NCBI GenBank assembly: GCA_033220425.1
Contig: CM065646.1
Location: 1,991,501 to 2,055,500, forward strand
DNA length: 64,000 nucleotides
Direction of reading: 5' to 3'
Source: Lepraria neglecta
Taxonomy: Eukaryota; Ascomycota; Lecanoromycetes; Lecanorales; Stereocaulaceae
The notes under the pieces were generated by a model that ran no database searches, was not told the DNA's origin, and worked only from the letters and a program-made list of their open reading frames with translations. A program made the position numbers and the translations under genes. Shown piece after piece: positions 25,791-35,110 of this stretch; position 1 is the stretch's first letter; every line of letters begins with the position of its first letter.

Positions 25791-26372
25791 ATAAGAGTTT
25801 TATCGGAGATAAGAGAAGACCAGTTGAAACTCTCAGGGCCCTCTAGGCCGGGGAGGAGGTCGAACTGCTCGGAGCCGACGTTAAATATTAAACCGTCAGG
25901 AGTATTAGAAGGAAGGTTCTTATCCTTCTCTAACTCCTTAATATTCTATAGCTCGCGCTTAACTAACTTTCTCTCTTTATCCTAAACTCGATCGAATTAC
26001 GATTAAAGGCGTATAAGCTTCGCCTGCGTTTCTTTTATTTCTAACTAAGTATTATCGCGTACTTTCTTAATACGACGTATCTTGTCGACGGATATAACTA
26101 GGTTATACTTCTTGCCCGCAGCAATATAGTTGGAACAATGATCTGAACGGACACCTACTAAGCATTACCTATTGCCCTTCGTATAGAGAGTATAAGGACG
26201 TATTACGAATCTAGATAATTTACTAGAGAGTTCTTTGCGGTGAACGATAGGATCTTTAGAACGGATATTTCGACGAGGAGGTATAAAGGATAGATAGTTT
26301 CTCGGGACGAGAAATCTGGAGGAGGGGGCTAGTGTTAGAACCCTTGGTTCTGACAGGACTGTCCTGTAGGAC
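25791..26372 (-). pseudogene. E2 antisense ORF with Zn2Cys6-like cysteine array
   Basis: Same antisense frame as in E3 and E1b. The longest open piece is 26165-26374 (contains RFLVPRNYLSFIPPRR). The cysteine array occupies 26105-26194 and reads Y, Y, C, C, Y, Y at the six ligand positions with spacing 2-6-8-2-6 and one in-frame TAA. A charged, potentially coiled-coil tail follows. Amino-acid identity with the E1b frame is visible despite the two LTRs being unrelated, so protein-level conservation is likely. Confidence 0.6.
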
Positions 26373-26760
26373 AAGATACTACAGACAGGACTAGCAGCTG
26401 AAGCGATGAGCGTAACGAGCGCCGTGCGCTTATAGCGCTCAAGAATGATGAGCGCAATGAGCGCCGTGCGCTCATAACGCTCATGGAGTGCTTGGCAGGA
26501 TTTCTTATGTCTACATATACGGGGTTCTGCCCACTGTTTGGAACAGTGTGTTCAACTTGGCAAACCATTACTTGGTTAATCTTCCTGGTACTCCTTGCAC
26601 TATACTTTACTAGTTATCAATATAGAACGTATTGGTTACCTACGACGAAGAAAGACTGCCATTCTACCTGAGTGACTCCTCTCCCACAGAAGCATAAGAC
26701 ATCTACACCCATACCCGGTTATCGCACCGTTAGGTAAACGATCGGACGTGGGTCGTAACA
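26333..26760 (+). repeat. 3' LTR of E2 (428 bp)
   Basis: TGTTAGAACCCTTGG to GTCGTAACA, preceded by a purine-rich tract (GGAGGAGGGGGCTAG) that fits a polypurine tract. Two copies of the 42-bp unit. Followed by TTAGG, the right-hand duplication. Confidence 0.92.
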
Positions 26761-26765
26761 TTAGG

Positions 26766-27390
26766 AACCTCCGGAACTGCCAGGACCTTCTATAGGAGTT
26801 CCGGGAACGATCGGGAAGGAGGACCAATCGGTTCCGGCTAGGAAGCCAAATTATTCGGACGAGACGTTGAACATCCAGTTATCAGGAATGCTTAGGATAG
26901 ACCGCTAGTCTTCTTCTAACTCCTATATCTCTCGGTCTACAACCTTCCGTTTTTTATTTTCAAGATATTTATACTATGTCTAAAGACGTATCAGCGTAGT
27001 CTAAAGACGTATGGATTCCTCTATTAATTTTCGTATATAATCCTCGAGCTCTTCGCGCGTGTTTTTTAACTATAACCACGCCTCCTTTCGTTCCGTCTCG
27101 ATATAATATATTTCGAGGGGCGATACTACAAGGTCGTATTTCCTACCGCTGCCCATACAGTTAGAACACCTGTCGGACCCTGCACCTATCAGGTACTGTT
27201 TGCCGCTAGCAACACATCGGGAGCACGGCCGCATAACAACTTCGTTTAGCTCACTGGCCAGCACCGTTCGGCGGACGGTTAGTTTATCTAAACGTTTAGT
27301 ACGTCGGGGTAGTATAAAGGATAGATAGTTTCTCGGGACGAGATATCTGGGAGAGGGAGCTAATGTTACGATCAGGAAATATAATCAGGG
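26766..27390 (-). pseudogene. E1b antisense ORF with best-preserved Zn2Cys6-like array
   Basis: The minus-strand frame begins in or near the 3' LTR and reads YLVPRNYLSFILPRR, then a basic linker. The cysteine array at 27136-27225 reads C-S-R-C, six residues, Y, eight residues, C-S-N-C, six residues, Y. Allowing TGC to TAC changes at the third and sixth positions, this is C-x2-C-x6-C-x8-C-x2-C-x6-C, within the published Zn2Cys6 consensus (fungal Gal4-type). A 65-codon stretch is open at 27070-27264. Downstream codons form a Glu/Lys/Leu-rich, coiled-coil-like stretch interrupted by TAG, ending in a Gly/Pro/Ser-rich tail at 26766. Function is unknown. Confidence 0.65.
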
Positions 27391-27856
27391 ATACGCTCAT
27401 AGAGCGTAGCGCCTGTTATGGTTCGAGTCGACGAATCGGTGTCCGACTCGGACAGACCCTGAAGGCTTGGTATCTTAAGCGATAAGCGCAGTAGTCGCAA
27501 TGAGCGCAGATACGATCAGTGCGATCAGGACGTCTTGGCATATTAAGCGATAAGTGCAGTGGTCGCAATAAGCGCAGATGCGATCAGTGCGATCAAGAAT
27601 GCTTGGCATGGATTTCGTATGTCTATATATACAGAGCACTGCTCACCACTTGGAGCATCGTGCTCAACTTACTATTCAATTATTTACTATATACAATAGA
27701 TCTCTTAGGCTAGGCACTGAACATATATCATCTGATTATATACCAGACCCGCTTAGCATCACTTGAAGCCTGCTTCACCCTCTTGCTCTGTTGCACCTAT
27801 ATCCCTATTGAGAATCAATCCATATACGATACACGGCACGCGACGTGTTCGTAACA
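27364..27856 (+). repeat. 3' LTR of E1b (493 bp)
   Basis: Starts TGTTACGATCAGG and ends GTTCGTAACA, preceded by a GGGAGAGGGAGC purine tract. It contains two tandem copies of a roughly 61-bp unit (about 27467-27600, CTTAAGCGATAAGCGCAG type) just upstream of ATGCTTGGCATGG and the TATA-like CTATATATACAG. No matching duplication follows. Confidence 0.85.
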
Positions 27857-28853
27857 TTATCCACCTATTACCTTTCTAGCTCTGCTCAGTCAGTATACCC
27901 TCAGGTGGCCTGCGTTTTTGAAATATTTCCAACAATAAGCAATCCGGTGCTATATCGAATAGGCAATCCGCCGCCATATCGCCATGTGTATCATAGGTAG
28001 TGTATACCATATCGCCATCTGCGAATGAGCAATTCGGTGCCACATCGAATAAGCAATCCAGTGCCATATCGCCATGTGCGAATAGGTAATCCGCCGCCAT
28101 ATCGCCCTGTGCATCATAGGTACTGTATACTATATCTCCATCTGCGAATAAACAATCCGGTGCTATATCGCCATGACCAGAATGGGCAATCATGTAGACC
28201 GTGCGGTACGCCTGTCTCATGCTTCATGCGGTACCCCTTGTATCATGTTTTATGCGAAAAGCCTATTCTATATAACGGCTTAGCTATAGGGCATATATAG
28301 AAGGCTCTGCATCTAGGAGAGCTTACTAAGTAAAATATTAATCTTCAGGGTATTTCAATTGATCGATATTAGATATCCTACTATTTGCTTCGCTCTGATG
28401 TATCGGTTCTTAGTGTCCTTATCCACCTATTACCTTTCTAGCTCTAGTATACCCTAAGGTGGCCTGCGTTTTTGAAATCTTTCTAACAGGATTGCCTATT
28501 CGACACACGGCGACATGGCACCGGATGGCTCATTCGCACATGGCGATATAACGGCAGATTGCCTATTCGCACATGTAGCGATATAGCGGCAGGTTGCCTA
28601 TTCGATATATGGTGATATGGCACCGGATAGCTCATTCGCAGATGGCGATATGACGGCGGGTTGCCTATTCGCAGATGGCGACATGGCGGTCTAGTTGCCT
28701 ATTCAATATGGCGATAAGTATCCTAGAACCATCCGAACCATTTAAAGCTTCAAAGATTATTTATACATCCTAGAGCTATCTATATAGCCAGCTCTTATAT
28801 ATACCAAAACCGTTGCTATTAAATAAAGCTATAGATAGGCTTATAATTCAACA
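27857..28853. mobile_element. Rearranged M1 solo-LTR-like copies, partly inverted
   Basis: Three pieces of the M1 family lie end to end: 27857-27934 (reverse, the CTTTCC-AACA end), 27935-28488 (reverse, minisatellite plus end), and 28489-28853 (forward, minisatellite to ATAATTCAACA). The reverse and forward minisatellite arms form an imperfect inverted repeat around 28488. Open frames in the minisatellite on both strands (27876-28220 and 28025-28300) are artefacts of the stop-free repeat. Confidence 0.65.
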
Positions 28854-29340
28854 CTGGCAATACCTATAGGTTAATTCTATTATATTATACCTACTCTTAC
28901 TAAGCTAGATAATAATCGAATCAAGATCCCTTTACCTTATCTAGAAATATACTATACTTATATACCTTCTATCTTTGCTATTAATACTAAATAAACCGCC
29001 TATAATGTCAAATCCTATAGCACTTTATCTAGTCTATATCTATATTTACACTTCTAGAGGTTTTAAAAACGCAGTTTATAGGGGGAACAAAGTGATTATT
29101 AGCGCAGGCTATCTTAGGAGATACTAACTAAGTAGATCTAGAAAGGTAATTAGAAGGGTAAAGGTAACTAGTAGAATATCCGATATTAATTGATTGAGAT
29201 GAATATTTTACTTGCTGAGTCCTCCTTAGCATATATTGAATTATAAGCTTATATAGCTTTATCTAGTAATAAAGTGCTGGTATATATAAGAGCTAGCTAT
29301 TTAATACAGTCCTGAGAGGTAAGAATAATAAGTTAGAAAA
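28854..29340. other. AT-rich repeat with RIP-degraded M2 fragments
   Basis: The first 245 bp are AT-rich and unassigned. Positions 29099-29230 match the start of the M2 element (compare 29479 onward) with many C-to-T and G-to-A changes. Positions 29231-29340 match its end in reverse orientation. This is an old, internally deleted inverted copy. Confidence 0.5.
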
Positions 29341-29341
29341 G

Positions 29342-29478
29342 TGTTGGAAAGATTTCAAAAACGCAGGCCACTTTAGGATATACTGACTGAGCAGAGCTAG
29401 AAAGGTAATAGGTGGATAAGGATACTAAGAACCGATACATCAGAGCGAAGCAAATAGTAGGATATCTAATATCGATTC
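29342..29478 (+). mobile_element. M1 element fragment, interrupted by M2
   Basis: The first 137 bp of the M1 family (TGTTGGAAAGATTTC onward, through the ATCAGAGCGAAGCAAATAG motif), broken at 29478 by the start of an M2 element. Confidence 0.65.
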
Positions 29479-30002
29479 TGTTAGCGCAGGCCACCTTGGG
29501 GTATGCTGACTAAGCAGAGCTAGAAAGGTGATTGGAAGGGTAAAGGTACTATGATCGATCTGTCAGAGCGAAGTAACTAGTAGAATATCCGATGTCAATC
29601 GGTTGAGATGAATATTTGACTTGCTGAGTTCTCCTTGGTGCAGGACTATCTATATATGCCCTATAGCCAAGCCATCGCATAAAACATGATACAAGGCGTA
29701 TCGCACAAAACATGATACAAGGCGTATCGCATGAAGCATGATACAAGGCGTATCGCATGAAGCATGATACAAGGCGTATCGCATGAAACATGATACAAGG
29801 CTTATCGCATGAAAAGCATGAAACAGTCGCATCGCAGAAAGCATGAAAACAGGCTCATTGCAAAAATGCCTTGGAACCATCCGAGACATGCAAATTTTTC
29901 CAACTCATCATTCCTGCCACTCAGGACTGTGTTGAACAGCCAGCTCTCATATGTGCCAGCACTTTGTCACCAGATAAAGCTATGTAAGCTTATAATTCAA
30001 CA
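29479..30002 (+). mobile_element. TG...CA solo-LTR-like element, family M2
   Basis: 524 bp from TGTTAGCGCAGGCC to ATAATTCAACA. It is related to M1 at both ends but carries a different internal tandem repeat: a 26-bp unit of the CATGATACAAGGCGTATCG type, about five copies at 29683-29810. A reverse copy with a 5-bp duplication lies at 30998-31530. Minus-strand open frames through the repeat (29549-29791, 29650-29889) are not accepted as genes. Confidence 0.75.
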
Positions 30003-30144
30003 ATCGTATTACTTCTCCTCTACCTCTAATCGGCCCCCGCCCTAAAGCAACCCGTTCCTTTAGGGCTCCGCACCCTAATGGATTCTGCATCTCAGTGACC
30101 GTTTTTCAACATCCACCTTATTCTAGGGACTACTCAACCCCATA

Positions 30145-32218
30145 ATGTCCGAGGCCTACCAGGAGCGTGAATGTCGCATTACTAACGCTGTTAATGCGTA
30201 CTGCGAAGGTTTCTACTCCAACGCCGCCCAGGCCGCCACGGCGTTCCAGGTCGAAGCGCGTACAGTCCGAAGGCGCTGTGCAGGCGTTGGATCCAGGTCT
30301 ACACGGGTACCAGCCAACCGGAGGCTTAACCCGGCTACTGAGCAGGCAATAGTGGAATAGATAGAGCGTCTGGATCGAATGGGGGCGTCCCCAAGGCCTG
30401 GAATGTTGACGTCTACCGCGAATTACTTCCTGAATCTAGGGCTCCCTACGCGAAAGCTTCAAGTCGGTCCAGACTGGACTACACGGTTTATTAACCGCCA
30501 TAAGCAGCTATTCAAGCGTCGCCAGACACCATTAGCTGCTGCCCGAAAGAACGCCCACTCGCCTAAAGACACAGCTGCCTGGTTCGAGCGCTTTAGGGAC
30601 GCCTGTAGGGAGGTGGGCGTCCAAATACAAGATATCTACAATTTCGACGAGATAGGGTTCCGTATTGGGTGCGGTAGAGGCCATACCGTAATAACCCTCC
30701 ATAAGAAGAAGCAAATACGCCTAATCGACGCCGAAAATCGGGACTATATTACCTCTGTTGAGTGTGTTTCGGCGGATGGTTGGGTTATCCCCTCGATGCT
30801 AATTCTGGCCAGGGTCAATATTTTGGAAAAATGGGCCCTAAAGAATCGTATTCCGGGGGCTACGCTATTAGGTGTAAGCCCTACTGGATACACCAATGAT
30901 GAGCTTTCTATGGAGTGGATTCGCCATTTCGATATACATACTGCTGGCCGCCGGAGAGGCGCCTGGAGACTGCTCCTTATGGACGGCTGCGGGGCCCTGT
31001 TGAATTATAAGCTTACATAGCTTTATCTGGTGACAAAGTGCTGGCACATATGAGAGCTGGCTGTTCAACACAGTCCTGAGAGGCAGGAATGATGAGTTGG
31101 AAAAGTTTGCATGTCTCGGATGGTTCCAAGGCATTTTCGCAGTGAGCCTGTTTTCACCAGTTTCATACTTTTCATGCGATAAGCCGTGTATCATCTTTCA
31201 TGCGATAAGCCGTGTATCATCTTTCATGCGATAAGCCGTGTATCATCTTTCATGCGATAAGCCTTGTATCATGTTTCATGCGATACGCCTTGTATCATGT
31301 TTTATGCGATACGCCTGTTTCATACTTTATGCGATGGCTTGGCTATGGGTCATATATAGAGAGTTCTGCACCAAGGAGAACTGAGCAAGTCAAATATTCG
31401 TCTCAACCGATTGACATCGGATATTCTACTAGTTACTTCGCTCTGACAGATCGATCATAGTACCTTTACCCTTCCAATCACCTTTCTAGCTCTGCTTAGT
31501 CAGCATACCCCAAGGTGGCCTGCGCTAACAGGCCCATATGACCTGGGAATTCATGGACTATTGCAACACCAATAAGATCAAGTTAGTGCTACTTCCAGCA
31601 CACGCTACGCACTTCCTCCAGCCCCTAGACGTCGGAATTTTCCAGCCGTTTAAGTACTAGCACGCCGAAGGCGTTGATAAAGCAATGCGCTTAGGCGCCG
31701 AAGATTTTAATAAGCTCGATTTCTTAGACCTATTCCCCCGTATACATATCGAAACGTTTAGGTCGTCTACTATTCAAGGCGCCTGGCGAGCCACTGCGCT
31801 CGTTCCCTATGAGCCAGAGATTGTACTTAGGCACCTACGCGAACAGCAGGTTCAGCGACTTACTACCCCCCCGCCCTCCGAAATAATGGAATGGTCAACC
31901 CCAAAAGGCGCTATTGATGTGATTACTAAGGGCCGGCAGCTACTAGAGTATATGAAGGATGGGGGAAAGGAGCTTATTGAGCCTGGACTCCAGGCGGATG
32001 TTATACGCTATGTGAAAGGCGTTGAGGCTACGGCACTAGCCCGAAAGCAGCTGGAGGATGAGGCGCTAGAGTCAGTACAGTACGCCACTGCTAGGGCTCA
32101 TAAGCGTCTGAAAGCTTGGGATATGCTCCGCAATAAGGAACGCCTGGTAGCTAATAAATTAGAGGCTATTCGACGTGCGCAGTATATAGCTACAGCTAAG
32201 AAGGCATCAAAAAAATGA
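30145..32218 (+). pseudogene. pogo/Fot1-type transposase, disrupted
   Basis: DDE superfamily transposase that would cut and paste the transposon via its inverted repeats. The first ATG frame runs from 30145 with an N-terminal helix-turn-helix (SNAAQAATAF..ARTVRRR) and a CENP-B/Tc5-type HTH (TSTANYFLN..PDWTTRFINRH). It continues to a DDE domain with NFDEIGF, LLMDGCGA and, after the insertion, PAHATHFLQPLDVGIF. An in-frame TAG at 30358-30360 and another at 31658-31660 replace Gln or Trp. The M2 insertion at 30998-31530 plus its duplicated 5 bp adds 538 bp and shifts the frame. Across the empty site the reading is DGCGAHM, the normal motif. The stop lies inside the right inverted repeat. Confidence 0.9.
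30998..31530 (-). mobile_element. M2 solo-LTR-like insertion in the transposase
   Basis: 533 bp from TGTTGAATTATAAGC to GCGCTAACA, reverse orientation relative to the copy at 29479. The 5-bp sequence GGCCC stands on both sides (30993-30997 and 31531-31535), showing genuine integration with a 5-bp duplication. Tandem 26-bp units (CATGCGATAAGCCGTGTATC type) lie at about 31169-31325. The open frame 31212-31460 is part of the repeat. Confidence 0.88.
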
Positions 32219-32297
32219 AAAACGGTCACTAAGATGCAGAATCCATTAGGGTGCGGAGCCCTAAAGGAACGGGTTGCTTTAGGGCGGGGGCCGATTA

Positions 32298-33461
32298 GTA
32301 CCTATCTACTATATAGAAATCTTCTAAGCCCTATCTTTTCTATTCTTATTTAAATAATTAATAAGCTTATCGACTTTTTCAGACCTTTATACATCCTAAT
32401 AATTCTAGGGGTTAGTACTAGTTAGATAATCCTAAGTAACCCTCCTTTGGTCTCCTTGGCCTAGTCCGTTACCTATTTATTTTGCGTGTCTTTTTTGATT
32501 TCTTTCTTTATAGCCGCTATTAATCTCTTAGAATAAATTAATAGCTTTGCTATATAGTCTATATCTTCTTAATAATCCTTACTCGGTATTTATATTATCT
32601 CTATTCTATAGTATACTTTATAGCTTTATTAGCTACTTCATTCTCTATAAGATCCCGATATACTAGTATCTAGTATATTACTAGCTCGTATCCTTCTGCT
32701 TAGACGTGGTTAATAAGTTTCACTATATCTCTAATTATTATTTGGCCTGATATATATCCTAGTTTCTATATTATAGTAATTGTAGCCTAGTTATTAAAGA
32801 AGATATATACTTCCTAGCTCGCCGTTCTTTTAAGTACTATTATTAATAGAGCGAGAAAAATTCCGTATAGCTCTACTAAATAGACTATATACCAGCTATC
32901 TTTCCCTATATACGCCTTAGCTCTATCTAGCTACGGTAAGACTACGGCCGAGCCTATTTTCTTATTGATCCTACTCCCGTCTACTATATTTCGTACTTGA
33001 TTTATAGCTTCGTCCCTTGAGAGTATACTAGTTCTAGGGGGTTCCTAGTCTAGTAGTATACTATATAGGTAGATAATCTCTATTTCTTTTACTAGTCCGT
33101 GTCTAGCTTCGAATATTCGAGTTAGTATTTCTAAAGAGCTATTTTTCCTTATTTTAGAGGTTTTTTCCCTCTTACTAAGTATCTATCTCAGGTAGATTAT
33201 ATCTTTATACGCCGGGCCTATAGCTATCCTTAGGGTTAATTCTATCGCTAGTTTCTCTAGGGTAAACTTTATAGATAGTAGGTATACTTCAATATTTAAA
33301 GCTGCCTATAACGTGGCTTTAAAGGCCTCTATAATGTATTATACCGCTCTTATTTATACATTTTCCAGCGTGCTTAGTATACTCCTATTATGGCCTTTAT
33401 ATCCTTCTAGAGTATACTATACCGACAATCTATATATAATTTGTGGAAGTACTATCGCCTT
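32298..33461 (-). pseudogene. Tad1-like LINE remnant (RT C-terminus and RNase H), RIP-degraded
   Basis: Read on the minus strand, the region gives a decayed non-LTR retrotransposon. Near 33200-33330 it reads AALNIEVYLLSIKFTLEKLAIE, typical of the end of Tad1-clade reverse transcriptases. Near 32650-32900 it reads ELYGIFLALLII, GQIIIRDIVKLINHV and YWILVYRDLIENEVANKA, the RNase H pattern (WIPGHxGIxGNExAN). Stops and losses fit C-to-T/G-to-A decay. The upstream part is separated by the M1 insertion at 33462-34338. Confidence 0.75.
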
Positions 33462-34338
33462 TGTTGAATTATAAGCTTATCTATAGCTTTATATAATGGC
33501 AACGGTTTTGGTATACATAAGAGCTGGCTATGTAGACAGCTCTAGGATGCAGAAATAATCTTTGAAGCTTTGCATGTTTCGGATGGTTCCAGGATACTGG
33601 CCGCCATATCGCCATGTGTCGAATAGGCAACCTGCCGCCATATCGCCATCTGCAACCTGGCCGCCATATCGAATAGGTAATCCGGTGCCATCTCGCCATG
33701 CAGTCCGGTGCCATATCGCCATCTGCGAATAGGCAATCCATCGCCATATCGCCATCTGCCGAATAGGCAGTCCATCACCATATCGCCATCTGCGAATGAG
33801 CCATCCGGTGCAATCTCACCATCTGTCGAATAGGCAATCCATCGCCATATCGCCATCTGCGAATGAGCCATCCGGTGCCATCTCACCATCTGTCGAATAG
33901 GCAATCCATCGCCATATCGCCATCTGCGAATGAGCAATCCGGTGCCATATCGCTATGTGCGAATAGGCAATCCGGTACCATATCGCCATGACCAGAATGG
34001 GCAATCATGTAGACCGTGCGGTACGCCTGTCTCATGCCTCATGCGATACGCCTTGTATCATGTTTTATGCGATACGCTTGTTTCATGCTTTTCATACGGA
34101 AAGCTTATTCTATATAAAGGCTTGGCTCTGGGGCATATGTAGAAGGCTCTACACCTAGAAGAGCTCACTAAGTTAAATATCAATCTTCAGGGTATTTCAA
34201 TGGATCGATATTGGATATCCTACTATTTGCTTCGCTCTGATGTATCGGTTCTTAGTGTCCTTATCCACCTATTACCTTTCTAGCTCTGCTCAGTCAGTAT
34301 ACCCTAAGGTGGCCTGCGTTTTTGAAATCTTTCCAACA
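33462..34338 (-). mobile_element. M1 solo-LTR-like element with 5-bp duplication
   Basis: 877 bp from TGTTGAATTATAAGC to CTTTCCAACA, flanked by GCCTT on both sides (33457-33461 and 34339-34343). Orientation is reverse to the copy at 8865. The central minisatellite has about ten units. Open frames 33481-33747, 33528-33755, 33542-33937 and 33816-34004 are read-throughs of the stop-free repeat. Confidence 0.85.
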
Positions 34339-34343
34339 GCCTT

Positions 34344-34689
34344 ATAGATTTTTCTCAAACTGATATAATTGCCCCTCTAGATCGATCCTGAAATCCTTGC
34401 CAACGATTAATATAGAAGGTCAGGATCCTGCTCTTCACCTAGTTTGTACCCTATAGTTACTTCAAGGTTACCGTTCGCTCTTTGGCTTTTAGGACTCTTC
34501 CTCTAGGCCAGAGTTTCACCCAGTTAGTGGACGAGGCCAACTATCGCCTGAGTTAATCGCTATTTACTCCTTAAGTATACCTCCTAAGCAGATCTAGGTA
34601 TAATACCGCTTTAGCTTTGCTTACTACTCCGCCGTAGGCCCTCGTAAGGTAGATATTCCCTTAGCTCTTAGTATATCGATATACGTATA
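34344..34689. other. Repeat remnant upstream of the LINE fragment
   Basis: AT-biased sequence continuing after the M1 insertion. It may be the upstream part of the same LINE on the minus strand, but no motif is clear. It is interrupted by the solo LTR at 34690. Confidence 0.35.
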
Positions 34690-35110
34690 TGTTAGAACCA
34701 GTGGTTCTGACAGGACTGTCCTGTAGGACAAAGTACTACAGACAGGACTAGCAGCTGAAGCGATGAGCGCTGGAGCGCTGAGCGATCAAGCGATCAAGGA
34801 TGATGAGCGCTGGAGCGCTGAGCGATCAAGCGATCAAGGAATGCTTGGCAGGATTTCTTATGTCTACATATACGGGGCTTTGCCCGTTGTTTGGAACAGT
34901 GTGTTCAACTTGGCAAACCATTACGTGGTTAATCTTCCTGGTACTCCTTGCACTATACTTTACTAGTTATCAACATAGAACGCATTGGCTACCTACACAC
35001 GAAGACTGCCATTCTACCTGAGTGACTCCTCTCCCACAGAAGCATAAGATATATACACCCATACCCGATTATCGCACCGTTAGGTAAACGATCGGACGTG
35101 GGTCGTAACA
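34690..35110 (+). mobile_element. Solo LTR of the E2/E3 Gypsy family
   Basis: 421 bp from TGTTAGAACCAGTGG to GTCGTAACA with GTATA on both sides (34685-34689, 35111-35115), so it is a complete solo LTR left by recombination between LTRs. It carries two exact copies of a different repeat unit (GATGAGCGCTGGAGCGCTGAG..., about 40 bp, 34764-34840) in the place where E2 and E3 have the 42-bp unit. It is much less RIP-mutated than the LTRs in the nest. Confidence 0.92.

Larger units (their letters stand above)
13656..26760 (+). mobile_element. Ty3/Gypsy chromovirus-like retrotransposon E2, interrupted by E3
   Basis: The element is bounded by LTRs starting TGTTAGAACC and ending GGGTCGTAACA, with a 5-bp duplication TTAGG on both sides. 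It is split at 16203/22772 by the nested element E3. Its own length without E3 is about 6.5 kb, equal to E3. Gag, protease, reverse transcriptase, RNase H, integrase and a chromodomain-like end can all be followed through RIP-type stops, so it is dead. It inserted into the older element E1b just after the chromodomain-like region. Confidence 0.92.
30029..32295 (+). mobile_element. pogo/Fot1-type DNA transposon
   Basis: Bounded by 79-bp terminal inverted repeats (30029-30107 and 32217-32295, one mismatch) starting ATCGGCCCCCGCC, and flanked by TA on both sides (30027-30028, 32296-32297). This is the target duplication of the Tc1-mariner-pogo superfamily. It encodes one transposase. It contains a 533-bp M2 insertion; without it the element would be about 1.73 kb, close to Fot1. 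Unlike the surrounding Gypsy copies it is only lightly mutated, which suggests a later arrival. Confidence 0.93.
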
